From positions 930,001 to 994,000 of the forward strand of contig CP012158.1 of NCBI GenBank assembly GCA_001189275.1: a DNA stretch of 64,000 bases, in the 5' to 3' direction. Under the pieces are notes generated by a model, which worked only from the letters and a program-made list of their open reading frames with translations, was not told the origin of the DNA and did no database searches. Below, in pieces: positions 49,798-57,708 of the stretch (its first letter is position 1; every line of letters begins with the position of its first letter). The translations under genes were made by a program, and so were the position numbers. The DNA is from Pyrobaculum sp. WP30. GTDB lineage: Archaea > Thermoproteota > Thermoprotei > Thermoproteales > Thermoproteaceae.

Positions 49798-50952
49798 ATG
49801 TCTCTCCCAAGGGCGTTCATAACGTCTGTGGTGGGCTCGTGGCCGAGGCCCACGTGGCTCATAGAGGCGTTTGAGAAATACGAAAAGGGACAGCTGGACC
49901 AGCAGACCTTTTCCCATTATCTAGACGACGCTGTGAAGCTCGCGATTAAAGACCAGGAGGAGGCCGGCCTCGACGTCATTACAGACGGCGAACAGAGGAG
50001 GACCTCCTTCGTGGCCTTCGTGGGGCAGAAGATTAAGGGGTTCAAAATCGTGAGGGTGGAGGAGCTACATCCCAACGCCAAGGAGATCATGAAGAAGTAC
50101 AAGGCGCCGCTGACGCTGTGGCGCCCCGTGATAGCTGGCTACATAGAAGACAGCGTATTGGCCGTGGACGAGGTGCAGTACGCCAAGAAGGTGACTCAGA
50201 AGCCTCTCAAGGTCACCCTCCCCTCGCCTTACCTAATCATGTGGGAGGCGTGGCACGCCAAGATATCGGCGCCGTACTACCCCAGGCCCGAGGACGCCGC
50301 CGAGGCCTACGTCAAGGTGCTGAGGAACGAGATCGCCAGGCTTATAGACGCCGGCGTCGCCTTCATCCAGCTGGACGAGCCCATGCTCGGCGACTTGATA
50401 GAGGCGGAGCAGGGCAAGCCGGACCGCTACAAGCAGGTGGCCTCTGAGCTCTACGGCCAGAGGTACCGCGGCCTTAGAGACGAGATCCAGCTCGCTGTCG
50501 ACCTCGTCAACGAGACGGTGAAGGGCTACACCTCCTCTGTCCGCATCGGGATGCACCTAGACCGGTGGCCCACCGAGGATTCGCCTGTGGTGGGCTACGA
50601 GCGCCTCGCGCCGCAGGTCTTCGACATAAAGGTGAAGCAGTACGTGGTGGAGTACAAGCATCCGCGGATGGGCAACCCGGAGGAGTTCGCCAAGATACTC
50701 CCCAGCGACAAGGAGATCGGGCTCGGCTCAATAGACGTAAGAGACCACAGGCAGGTGGAGACCGTGGAGGAGGTGGTGGCACACGTGGAGAAGATCGTGA
50801 AGTATGTAGACCCCACCAAGATCTGGCTCAACCCAGACTGCGGCTTCGCGCCTGGCATGTACCGCGCCTTCCCACGCGCCGTCGCGCTGGAGAAGCTGAA
50901 GATTATGACAAAAGCCGCCGAGGTCCTCCGACGACGCTACTGGTGGGCTTAA
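49798..50952 (+). CDS. MetE-like methionine synthase family protein
   Basis: 384 residues of the short cobalamin-independent methionine synthase family (C-terminal MetE barrel). TSVVGSWPRPTWLIEA and LDVITDGEQRRTSFVAFV open it, FIQLDEPMLGD is a core strand, LGSIDVRDHRQVETVEEV and WLNPDCGFAP close it. Of the usual zinc ligands (His and Cys of H-x-C, Glu, Cys) the His (GMHLDRW), a Glu and the last Cys (PDCG) are present, but the Cys of H-x-C is Asp. It may be a folate-independent methionine synthase variant or a related methyltransferase. TTTTATAG 20 nt upstream sets the start. Confidence 0.8.
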   Translation: MSLPRAFITSVVGSWPRPTWLIEAFEKYEKGQLDQQTFSHYLDDAVKLAIKDQEEAGLDVITDGEQRRTSFVAFVGQKIKGFKIVRVEELHPNAKEIMKKYKAPLTLWRPVIAGYIEDSVLAVDEVQYAKKVTQKPLKVTLPSPYLIMWEAWHAKISAPYYPRPEDAAEAYVKVLRNEIARLIDAGVAFIQLDEPMLGDLIEAEQGKPDRYKQVASELYGQRYRGLRDEIQLAVDLVNETVKGYTSSVRIGMHLDRWPTEDSPVVGYERLAPQVFDIKVKQYVVEYKHPRMGNPEEFAKILPSDKEIGLGSIDVRDHRQVETVEEVVAHVEKIVKYVDPTKIWLNPDCGFAPGMYRAFPRAVALEKLKIMTKAAEVLRRRYWWA

Positions 50953-51210
50953 CGCCTCCGCCACCCTCCGTAGCTCTCCCAGTTTTTCAGATACACGCTC
51001 TACGGCCCTTTTCCCGAGGCGCCTTCAGTATACGGCTCCACTGCGTGCCGCGACCCCCATTCGCGGTTGGCGGGGGAGTCCCAACGCGTATGCGTAAAAG
51101 CTAACCGCCCACGTTTGCCCGCTCCGCATGGCTTCGCTATGTCTTCTCTTCACTCGGCCGTGGGAAGCCTCTGGACAGCCGCGTTTTGTTCCGCGAAGGG
51201 CTTTATATAT
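50953..51210. other. intergenic region, no gene seen
   Basis: About 260 bp between the MetE-like gene and trm10. At 51201-51210 it ends in CTTTATATAT, the TATA box for the GTG at 51227. The rest shows no tRNA, box C/D pair or conserved frame that I can support. Confidence 0.4.
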
Positions 51211-51226
51211 GTACGGTCTTCTGGCC

Positions 51227-52207
51227 GTGGCTCGGGTTCAGCCTCTCTGGGTTTCGTTTTTCCGCGCTCTGGCGGAGGCTGGGGTAGACGTCTTGTGTCT
51301 TCCCCCACGTCTTAAGTGCAAGTGGGAGTTGCCGCAGTGCGTGGCGCTTTGGGTCTTGTTGGGGAGGTACCAGATCTGCAGGGGGGAGGGCCGGGGCCGC
51401 GTGGCGGGGGTTTGGGGAGGCGTTGCGGCCCTCGCTGGGCGGGGCGAGGAGAGGTGCGGCTGGGTTATGGCGCGCCGGTGTGAAGAGCCTCTGAGGCTCG
51501 GCTTCCAGCCCCCCGAGAGGCCGCGGGTCGTGGTGGATCTCTCTCTTTGGCATGAACACACGCCGGGGGAGAAGCACGAGCTGGTGGAGCAGATGTTGGC
51601 GGCTCTAAACGTGGTGAGGGGCGTGTTGTGGGACGGCGTGTTGTGGGTGACGAACGCTCCTGCCGAGTTTCTCCAGTTGCTGGACCTACACGCCCGCGGC
51701 CTTGTCCACGGGATGAAGATCGTGGGGGGTCTGCCTCCGCTCTCCTCTCCGGTGGTCCTCGACCCGGAGGGGGACTGCCTCTTTACGGAGGAGGTGGCGT
51801 ACAGCCACGACGAGTTTATAATAGGCGGCATCGTGGACAAGGAGAGGACCGCCAAGTCCGGCACCAAGAGGCTTGCCCAGCTGATAGGTGTGGAGAAGCG
51901 GTGCCGTATCGAGCTGAGGGGGTCGCGGGTCGGCGTGCCGGACCGCATAAACAAAATCGTAGAGATCTTGCTAAAGACTCTGTCGGGTGTTCCGTTGGAG
52001 GAGGCGATACTTGCGGCTCAGGCCAAGAGAGACAGGGTGTACCGGCTCATGTGGGAGATTCAGAAGAGGGCCGTGAGGGGGCCTGACGGCAAGCTGTGGT
52101 TAACGCCGGAGTCCTTGGCCGAGGCAAACTGGTTCAGGGCCCCGCCGGAGGAGGTTGAGCTGGCTCTGAGGAAGGCCCACGCCGTGTTAATCCAAGGCCT
52201 CTCTTAG
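51227..52207 (+). CDS. trm10: archaeal Trm10: tRNA position-9 N1-methyltransferase
   Basis: About 326 residues. VVVDLSLWHEHTPGEKHELV and IIGGIVDKERTAKSGTKRLA, then CRIELRGSRVGVPDRINKIV match the SPOUT core of Sulfolobus Trm10, which makes m1A9 (and in Thermococcus m1A9/m1G9). The C-terminal helical domain (EEAILAAQAKRDRVYRLM) also fits. Start GTG 51227 (MARVQPLWVSFFRALAEAG) lies about 17 nt after CTTTATATAT; a longer open frame begins at 51128. Its 3' end overlaps the convergent dipeptidase gene by 21 nt. Confidence 0.88.
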   Translation: MARVQPLWVSFFRALAEAGVDVLCLPPRLKCKWELPQCVALWVLLGRYQICRGEGRGRVAGVWGGVAALAGRGEERCGWVMARRCEEPLRLGFQPPERPRVVVDLSLWHEHTPGEKHELVEQMLAALNVVRGVLWDGVLWVTNAPAEFLQLLDLHARGLVHGMKIVGGLPPLSSPVVLDPEGDCLFTEEVAYSHDEFIIGGIVDKERTAKSGTKRLAQLIGVEKRCRIELRGSRVGVPDRINKIVEILLKTLSGVPLEEAILAAQAKRDRVYRLMWEIQKRAVRGPDGKLWLTPESLAEANWFRAPPEEVELALRKAHAVLIQGLS

Positions 52208-53110
52208 GACTCTGTGGGCGTTGCGCCACGCCACTGCCTCCACCTCCTCGCCGCTGAAGCCGGCATCTGTCAACGCCTTGAAGAACGTCTCTATCTTGTC
52301 CACAGACTCGAGGCCGGGCGGCGTCGTCGAGATGCCGAGGTAGTCTGTCCCCACGGCCAGCGCCTCCACGCCGTACTTCTCCTTGACGTATTTGGCATGC
52401 TTAACCAACGCCCCCACCGTGGGGCTGTCCGAGATGGTGCGGGGGATGAAGGTGAGCCCCAGCACGCCTCCGTTGTCCACAAGCCGTTTTATCACCTCGC
52501 CGTCGACGTTGCGCGGATGCCTATACACGTCGTTTACGTTGGCGTGGCTTATCACCACCGGCCTCCTCGCCGCCTCTAGCGCGTCTAGCGCCGTTTTCCT
52601 CCCGGCGTGTGCCAGGTCTACCACCATGCCGAGTCTCTGCGCCGCCTCCACCAAGGCATATCCCTCCTCGGTCAACCCGCCGCCCCCCATGGCGTAGCAG
52701 GAATGGCCCCACCTATTGTTTAAATTCCACGTCACGCCGACGCCCCGCACCCCCAGCCTATACATGAGCCGAAGGTCGTCGACGGAGTTGAGGACGTCGG
52801 CTCCCTCCAACACCAGCAGAAACTTAAGACCTGGGTAGGCCAGATCCCCCCGCCTCTCCACCAGCCTCACCCCGTGGCGTTGGGAGAGGGAGTAGTACAC
52901 CTTGACGGCCTCTAACGCCAGCTGGTGGCTGGGCGACCACCCGCCGTAGGCGTTGACGAAGGGGAAGACGGCGGCGAAGACTAGGTCTGCGCCCGCCCTC
53001 GTGAGCTTAGGCAAGTCGCTCTGCCTCCCCTCGGCGTCTACGTCGAAGGGAGGCGGGCTCAACGACGTCAAAAAGTAGTAGGCCACATCTTGATGCAGAT
53101 CGACAAGCAT
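52187..53110 (-). CDS. membrane dipeptidase family protein (peptidase M19)
   Basis: 307 residues. Metal ligands in the expected order: MLVDLHQDVAY (H-x-D; the family more often has H-N-D), FLLVLEGADVL (Glu), VVDLAHAG and VVISHANVNDV (His residues), VGTDYLG (Asp). VTWNLNNRWGHSCYAMGGGG is the family hallmark. Hydrolyses dipeptides; cytosolic here since no signal peptide. Start ATG 53110 overlaps the stop of the small upstream gene as TGATG, with GGAGG 3-4 nt before. Confidence 0.88.
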   Translation of the reverse strand: MLVDLHQDVAYYFLTSLSPPPFDVDAEGRQSDLPKLTRAGADLVFAAVFPFVNAYGGWSPSHQLALEAVKVYYSLSQRHGVRLVERRGDLAYPGLKFLLVLEGADVLNSVDDLRLMYRLGVRGVGVTWNLNNRWGHSCYAMGGGGLTEEGYALVEAAQRLGMVVDLAHAGRKTALDALEAARRPVVISHANVNDVYRHPRNVDGEVIKRLVDNGGVLGLTFIPRTISDSPTVGALVKHAKYVKEKYGVEALAVGTDYLGISTTPPGLESVDKIETFFKALTDAGFSGEEVEAVAWRNAHRVLREALD

Positions 53111-53244
53111 CACTCCTCCAGCTCACCGACTATGCTCCGGAGTTCGTCTAACGCCTCCTCCACAAGCCCCCAGTCCTTCTCCTCCACCGCAGACTCCAGC
53201 AGATCCACCACGTCCCTCAGCCGCCTTGCAACTTTCTCAGCCAT
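53110..53244 (-). CDS. small helical protein upstream of the dipeptidase
   Basis: 44 residues, MAEKVARRLRDVVDLLESAV and a second helix, likely a helical hairpin or coiled-coil dimer. ATG 53244 lies 19-20 nt after GTTAAAAAC (about 53264-53272), and the stop overlaps the dipeptidase start. These features make it a real first gene of the operon in spite of its size. Function unknown. Confidence 0.6.
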   Translation of the reverse strand: MAEKVARRLRDVVDLLESAVEEKDWGLVEEALDELRSIVGELEE

Positions 53245-53405
53245 GTCCAGTGGAGCGCAGGAGTTTTTAACTACCCCCTCCGACCCTCCGCGGTCATTAG
53301 CCTTTCCCGACCCCCACCTAAAACCCCACGCCAGATACAACCACCGTCAAAACACCTCGCGCCTAAACAGTCTAACTCAGGAGGAGGCGGTGGGTATAGA
53401 GTCGA

Positions 53406-54056
53406 CTACCTCTCCCGCTCATTGTCCCAGGCCACTATGTGGAGCCGGGGCGTCACCCTGAGGCCGAGCTTCACGGCGGCGTCCCATATCCTGCGGAGAA
53501 CCTCTGCGTGTTCCTCTGCGTTTTGCGACATGGGCATGAGGAAGACCCGGTCCCGCGGGATGCCGAAGGCCTCCACGTAGCGGGCCGCCTCTTCCACGTC
53601 GCCTACGTCGCTCACCACGAACTTGAACCAGGCCTTGGGGCTTGACACGTAGAACTTGTCCAGCGGCGCCTTGACGCCTGCGTTGCTGAGCTTCGGCGAC
53701 ACGTCGTAGAAATCGACGCAGGCGTCAAGCCGAGGCGTCGACTTATACACGCCGCTGGTCTCCACCTCAACCGCCCCCAGCCCCTTAAGCCCGCACACGA
53801 GCTCCTCAAGACCGCGGCCCTGCCATATGAGCGGCTCCCCGCCGGTCACCACCACGTGCCCCCTCACCCCCAGCGCCGCCGCCTTTGCCACCACCTCGTC
53901 GACGCTCATCTCTACGCCGCCTCCGAAATCCCAGGAGTATTTCGTGTCGCAGTATACGCAACGGAGGGGACACCCGGCTAGCCTGATAAACACCGCCGGC
54001 TTGCCCAGATTCACCCCCTCCCCCTGTAGAGAGGCGAAGACTCCAAGCACCCGCAC
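53406..54056 (-). CDS. queE: 7-carboxy-7-deazaguanine synthase (QueE)
   Basis: About 216 residues. FASLQGEGVNLGKPAVFIRL and AGCPLRCVYCDTKYSWDF give the radical-SAM cluster as C-x3-C-x2-C; VVTGGEPLIWQGRGLEELV is the GGEP motif; KFVVSDVGDVEE and FLMPMSQNAEEHAEVLRRI are QueE-specific. Converts carboxytetrahydropterin to CDG for archaeosine in tRNA. Start GTG 54056 fits the TATA box TTTTTATAG at about 54077-54085; an in-frame GTG at 54065 is the alternative. Other pathway genes are not adjacent. Confidence 0.92.
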   Translation of the reverse strand: MRVLGVFASLQGEGVNLGKPAVFIRLAGCPLRCVYCDTKYSWDFGGGVEMSVDEVVAKAAALGVRGHVVVTGGEPLIWQGRGLEELVCGLKGLGAVEVETSGVYKSTPRLDACVDFYDVSPKLSNAGVKAPLDKFYVSSPKAWFKFVVSDVGDVEEAARYVEAFGIPRDRVFLMPMSQNAEEHAEVLRRIWDAAVKLGLRVTPRLHIVAWDNERER

Positions 54057-54409
54057 AGCCCTCACACACCCCTGCTATAAAAACCCTCAAAGCGGGGCGT
54101 AAGTAATGTTGGGGAATTTCCTAAGCAACTCTCCGTCCAGCGTGAGCAGGCGTGCGTCTAGCCTCTTCGCCAGTACGACGTACGCCGCGTCGTACACCGT
54201 GATGCCGGCATCCACGGCGAGTCTAAAAGCTTCCGCCGCCACTTCTCTATATGAAAAAACTTCAAAGGTCTCCAAAAGCGATAGAAGCGTAGAAACCACG
54301 ACGTTGCCCTCCTCCATGGAGAGCTCCCCCCGGCGCACCCGCCGCCACACCGCGTTGCCCACCTCATATGCCGCCAGATCCAGCGCGGAGACCTCTCAGC
54401 CTCTTTTAC

Positions 54410-54615
54410 AAATAATGGAAAGCTCCGCCCTTTTAGGGCGGGGATGGATGCTTAAAAAGGGAGATGTTTCTAAATGCAGACCCCGTAGGGGGTTGCGTGA
54501 CCCGCGGTGCTGACCCGGGTAGCCCCATGACCTCGGCCCGAGGGGCCGTTGAAGGCCGGGCGAGGGTGCCAGTGAGCCGCCCAAAGGGGAACCCTTTAGG
54601 GCGGGGAGGAGGTCA
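54410..54615 (+). mobile_element. TnpB-less IS200/IS605 derivative (MITE-like) inside vapC
   Basis: Left end after TTAC: AAATAATGGAAAGCTCCGCC and a CGCCCTTTTAGGGCG hairpin; right end CCCTTTAGGGCGGGGAGGAGGTCA-like, matching the right end at 40654. About 206 bp, with no tnpB coding. The internal 54501-54615 part aligns with the RNA-scaffold end of the full element. Confidence 0.82.
54501..54615 (+). ncRNA. putative omega-RNA scaffold without tnpB
   Basis: Begins CCCGCGGTGCTGACCCGGG, as in the full element, followed by CCCCATGACC and a stem TCGGCC/GGCCGG that keeps pairing through compensating changes relative to 40654-40771. If transcribed, the guide would begin at about 54616 and match vapC itself. 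Transcription is not demonstrated by sequence. Confidence 0.5.
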
Positions 54616-54677
54616 GGGCTTTCTCCACCTCCTCGCCGCCGTCCTCCGGCATCAACAAAGCCGCCAACGCCGACGCG

Positions 54678-54911
54678 TCAATGACCAGCATCTCTGTCCT
54701 CTCTAATCAACTCGGCGGAGGGGGACAACGTGCCGACTCTACTTCTCAACTTCTCCCTCACCTCCTGCGCCTTTTCAAGAGCCAGCTGCCTCCTCTCACG
54801 CGCCACCAGCTCCTCGAGAAATCTCCGCACAGCCTCGGCGTAGTCTATGCCGAGCCTCTCCAACTCCTCCTTAAGCTCCTTCCTAACTCTTACAGAGATC
54901 ACTGCACTCAC
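54678..54911 (-). CDS. vapB: VapB-type antitoxin
   Basis: 77 residues. An N-terminal strand and helices (VISVRVRKELKEELERLGID, YAEAVRRFLEELVARERRQ) form a ribbon-helix-helix-like DNA-binding domain, followed by a helical tail that would wrap a PIN toxin. Start GTG 54911 fits CTTTTTATG at about 54931-54940. It overlaps the vapC start by 14 nt. It remains intact while vapC is broken, so it is now an orphan antitoxin. Confidence 0.82.
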   Translation of the reverse strand: MSAVISVRVRKELKEELERLGIDYAEAVRRFLEELVARERRQLALEKAQEVREKLRSRVGTLSPSAELIREDRDAGH

Positions 54912-54963
54912 GTGTATACGTTTTGGTAGACATAAAAAGTTTACAGACGACAACGCGACGTCT

Positions 54964-55398
54964 TCACCCAGTGGGCTTCTTAAGCCTAAGCCGCATCGCG
55001 GCGAGGCGTCTAAGCACGGCGTCTATATACGCCTCGGCCCTCTCCCTCTCGATGCCTCTCTCTGCGTATATATGCCGGAGCACCTCCTCGTATCGCCTGT
55101 ACTGCTCGTTAAGCCGCCTCCAGGGGACACCCCTCAGCTTCTCTCCAAGTTCGGCGTCTGTCGGTAGCTTCCCCTCAGCCATTAGACAGGCCAAGATGGG
55201 GTAGCCCACGTACCCTCTGTACAAGGTGCCGTTGTCGTTGCTGTAGACAAACCCTCCCTCAACTACGACGTTATACACCCGGTCTCCCTCTGAAGACACC
55301 ACCTCGCACCGCCCCTCGCCCACTAGCCGCACCCGGCCGTCCACGACGGCGCCGAGGGCCTCTAGCACCTTAATCCTCGGGGGTAGTCTAAGACTCAC
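54964..55398 (-). CDS. conserved hypothetical archaeal protein
   Basis: 144 residues from GTG 55398, about 20 nt after TTTTATATC at 55418-55426. The N-terminal half is beta-rich (PRIKVLEALGAVVDGRVRLV, CEVVSSEGDRVYNVVVEGGF), the middle has YVGYPILACLMAEGKLP, and the C-terminal half is two helices rich in Arg/Glu (LNEQYRRYEEVLRHIYAERG). No family I can name. Encoded upstream of vapB with its own promoter. Confidence 0.65.
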   Translation of the reverse strand: MSLRLPPRIKVLEALGAVVDGRVRLVGEGRCEVVSSEGDRVYNVVVEGGFVYSNDNGTLYRGYVGYPILACLMAEGKLPTDAELGEKLRGVPWRRLNEQYRRYEEVLRHIYAERGIERERAEAYIDAVLRRLAAMRLRLKKPTG

Positions 55399-55502
55399 GT
55401 CGCTACCTCGCCCCAGATATAAAACATTACGCCTACGTTGCCGCTATGTATTGATGCTGGGGTTACAGCGCTTTCTCTACCACTAGTTTTTCTATTTGTT
55501 CT

Positions 55503-55643
55503 AAATATCGCCTTGCTTGTTCCGGCAGGTAGGAGGTTCTGGTTCTACTGGTGGAAAGTACTTAGCAAAGAGGCTGAGCTTGCCTCCATGCCGCCTTCGA
55601 CATAAACAAAAACTCGGTGGCAGTCGCCAAGTTGAGTCTCTAA
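55503..55643 (+). pseudogene. decayed tnpB relic
   Basis: LNIALLVPAGRRFWFYWWKV and LSKEAELASM correspond to residues 122-157 of the intact TnpB with a short deletion (KLALSLPGGRR ... RFWLYWWKALRKEAELAST). After a frameshift and further deletion, FDINKNSVAVAKLSL matches VAFDVNENSVAVARVSLL. Only these two islands survive, so this is the oldest of the tnpB remains in the window. The surrounding 55399-55739 holds nothing else I can support. Confidence 0.72.
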
Positions 55644-55739
55644 AACATAACTTGCTGTGAGCTCTAGTCACCTAGCGAATAGCTTTAAAATCTCGTCTCC
55701 ACACACGTTTAAAGTGGCAAAGGCTTGGTTAAGATTAGG

Positions 55740-56672
55740 TCACGTTGCCTGTGACTGGTTCAAAGGCGTCTCAGTTGTCTTACGTCGCCTCCTCACAACA
55801 ATAAACATGGCTATCACTGTTATTATTGTTGCGAGAACAACTAATATGAGACCGATCATAGTAATACTCATACCTGAGGGTGCGATTAAAGCTTTGAGTT
55901 CCGGAATAGATGTGTCAATCAGTTCTATCCTAGTAAGGGTTAAACCTGTTCCCGTAGTGTCTCGTCTCTCCTCACGATATGTTAGAATACCTTTGTAATA
56001 TCTATATGTAGTCGTATCAATTTTGTATTCTCCCGTATACGCTGGATTTATAAAGAACTTCCACGATCCAGGTCTCTCTTGTGAAATGTCAGAGGTCAAA
56101 GGTACAGCAATACGGACAGGTACAGGGAGCTCGTACCCGCATATTGGTTCATCCCCTTTCTCTTTTTTCTCAAATGAAAACGTATATAACACCATAGTTC
56201 CTTTGATACTTTTTACAGTTACTTGATACAGATATATGCACTCAACCCCAACATAATCAAATGTAAACCTATATAGCAACCAATCGCCAGGCTTGTAAAT
56301 GATCTCAGCATTGGTCGTCGATGAAACGCCAAGTAGTAACATTGCTGTGGTAATTAATAAAAGCAAGGGGAGAATTGTGGATCTAGGGACAACCTGCGGC
56401 CTGAGCATTCCCAATCTCCTACGTGTATACAGCGATTGTGTCAAGTTAACGGCTATGTTTTTTATTCTAGCAACTCGATACCCAATAATCAATTCTAGCC
56501 CCAACCCGAGTAGGGGGGAGACAGAGCTTGGGAATGACTTCCAGAAGTCCCATGTAAACACCTCTACGGCCCTAGTGACCTCGGCGCCGTTCTTAGGCCG
56601 GTCCGACAGAAGCCACAAAACCACCTCCCGCAAGCCCCGCCTGCCTATGAACGCCCAGGTAGGCGGACCCAT
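55740..56672 (-). CDS. PadR-type winged helix fused to a membrane/extracytoplasmic module
   Basis: 310 residues in one open frame. Residues 1-60 read as the start of a PadR regulator (GRRGLREVVLWLLSDRPKNG, a helix, then P-S-S-V-x-P-L-L), with the wing blurred (ELIIGYRVARIKNIAVNLTQ). Then a helix PRSTILPLLLLITTAMLLLG, a beta-rich domain of about 160 residues, and a C-terminal helix GMSITMIGLILVVLATIITV followed by RRRRK. The first part has GC-rich codons, the rest is AT-rich. CTTTATAAAC about 20 nt before ATG 56672 supports transcription from the PadR start. A recombined or degraded PadR gene in front of a separate membrane-protein gene is the alternative. Confidence 0.6.
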   Translation of the reverse strand: MGPPTWAFIGRRGLREVVLWLLSDRPKNGAEVTRAVEVFTWDFWKSFPSSVSPLLGLGLELIIGYRVARIKNIAVNLTQSLYTRRRLGMLRPQVVPRSTILPLLLLITTAMLLLGVSSTTNAEIIYKPGDWLLYRFTFDYVGVECIYLYQVTVKSIKGTMVLYTFSFEKKEKGDEPICGYELPVPVRIAVPLTSDISQERPGSWKFFINPAYTGEYKIDTTTYRYYKGILTYREERRDTTGTGLTLTRIELIDTSIPELKALIAPSGMSITMIGLILVVLATIITVIAMFIVVRRRRKTTETPLNQSQAT

Positions 56673-56805
56673 ATCTATAATCGCTTGCCTGTTTATAAAG
56701 TTTTCGAAAACTGTATCGGAAAAATAACCCTCCCAACGCGGCGGTTGGGGGTGTCCGAGACCGGAGGTACCAGCATTACTTATATAGACGTGGGGTGTGG
56801 AGGCT

Positions 56806-57708
56806 ATGAAGCTGTTGACGTTCGCAAGAGACGGGGTGAGGAAGGTGGGGCTTTTCAAAGACGGGAAGATCCTTGACCTGCCCGAGGCGTATAAGGGGGT
56901 CCACGGCACGTTGGAAGCGCCAGACTTCCTATACGACATGAGGAAGCTCATCGCCCTGGGGGACCCTGCGCTGGAGGTGGCGAGGAGGCTCGGCGAGGCG
57001 GCCAAGGGGCCCCTCTACCGGCCAGGAGAGGTCACGTGGGAGCCGCCGGTGCCCAACCCGGAGAAGATTTTCGGCGTCGCCGTAAACTACAAGGCGCACG
57101 GCAAGGAGACGGGAATGGAGCCGCCCGAGAGGCCCTACTTTTTCCCCAAGTTCCCCAACGCCCTGGTGGGGCACGAGGGGCGCGTCATAAAGCACAAGGT
57201 GGTGCAGAAGCTGGACTGGGAGGTGGAGCTAGTGGTGGTGATGGGCCGCCCCGGCAAGTACATACAGCCGGAGAAGGCCCTTGACCACGTCTTCGGCTAC
57301 GCGGTGGGGCTGGACATGTCTATGAGGGACTGGCAGAATCCAGACGAGAAGACCGCCAGGCAATACGGCAAGCAGTGGATCTGGGGGAAGTCTATGGACA
57401 CGGCGGCGCCGGTGGGGCCTTACGTCGTGACTAGAGACGAGGTGCTGGATCCCAACAGGCTGGGGCTTAGGCTGTGGGTAAACGGGCAGCTGGAGCAGGA
57501 GGGCAATACTTCGGAGCTCATCTTCAACGTACAGCAACTAATCCACTGGGCGTCGCAAGGCATAACCCTAAAGCCAGGCGACCTCATATTCACCGGCACC
57601 CCACCCGGCGTGGGATGGGCCAAGGGCAAGTTCCTGAGGGGAGGCGACGTGGTGGAGGCGGAGGTGGAGCAGGTGGGGCTTCTGCGGGTGTACGTGGTGG
57701 AGGAGTAG
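56806..57708 (+). CDS. fumarylacetoacetate hydrolase (FAH) family protein
   Basis: 300 residues from the ATG at 56806, about 20 nt after CTTATATAG. FGVAVNYKAHGKETGMEPPE, GHEGRVIKH, then DWEVELVVVMGRPGKYI (metal-binding E-x-E region), YAVGLDMSMRDWQ, KSMDTAAPVGPYVVTRDEV and GDLIFTGTPPGVGWAKGKFL are the family's core in order. Members act on 2-oxo-diacids or their enols (hydrolase, isomerase or decarboxylase). The substrate cannot be told. Convergent with the next gene, adjacent stops. Confidence 0.9.
   Translation: MKLLTFARDGVRKVGLFKDGKILDLPEAYKGVHGTLEAPDFLYDMRKLIALGDPALEVARRLGEAAKGPLYRPGEVTWEPPVPNPEKIFGVAVNYKAHGKETGMEPPERPYFFPKFPNALVGHEGRVIKHKVVQKLDWEVELVVVMGRPGKYIQPEKALDHVFGYAVGLDMSMRDWQNPDEKTARQYGKQWIWGKSMDTAAPVGPYVVTRDEVLDPNRLGLRLWVNGQLEQEGNTSELIFNVQQLIHWASQGITLKPGDLIFTGTPPGVGWAKGKFLRGGDVVEAEVEQVGLLRVYVVEE

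Larger units (their letters stand above)
54087..54691 (-). pseudogene. vapC: vapC-type PIN toxin gene interrupted by a 206-bp element
   Basis: N-terminal part from ATG 54691: MLVIDASALAALLMPEDGG, with the first catalytic Asp of a PIN domain. After the element the protein resumes: VSALDLAAYEVGNAVWRRV, then GITVYDAAYVVLAKRLDARL and LLTLDGELLRKFPNI, containing the remaining acidic residues. Besides the insertion, one base is missing near 54385 (AGG-GTC read as AGGTC), since the frame that reads VSALDL has a stop just upstream. Hence no functional toxin is expected. Confidence 0.82.

Noticed and set aside
50953-51226. Possible box C/D or other small RNA upstream of trm10
   Set aside because: No convincing paired C (RUGAUGA) and D (CUGA) boxes at proper spacing.
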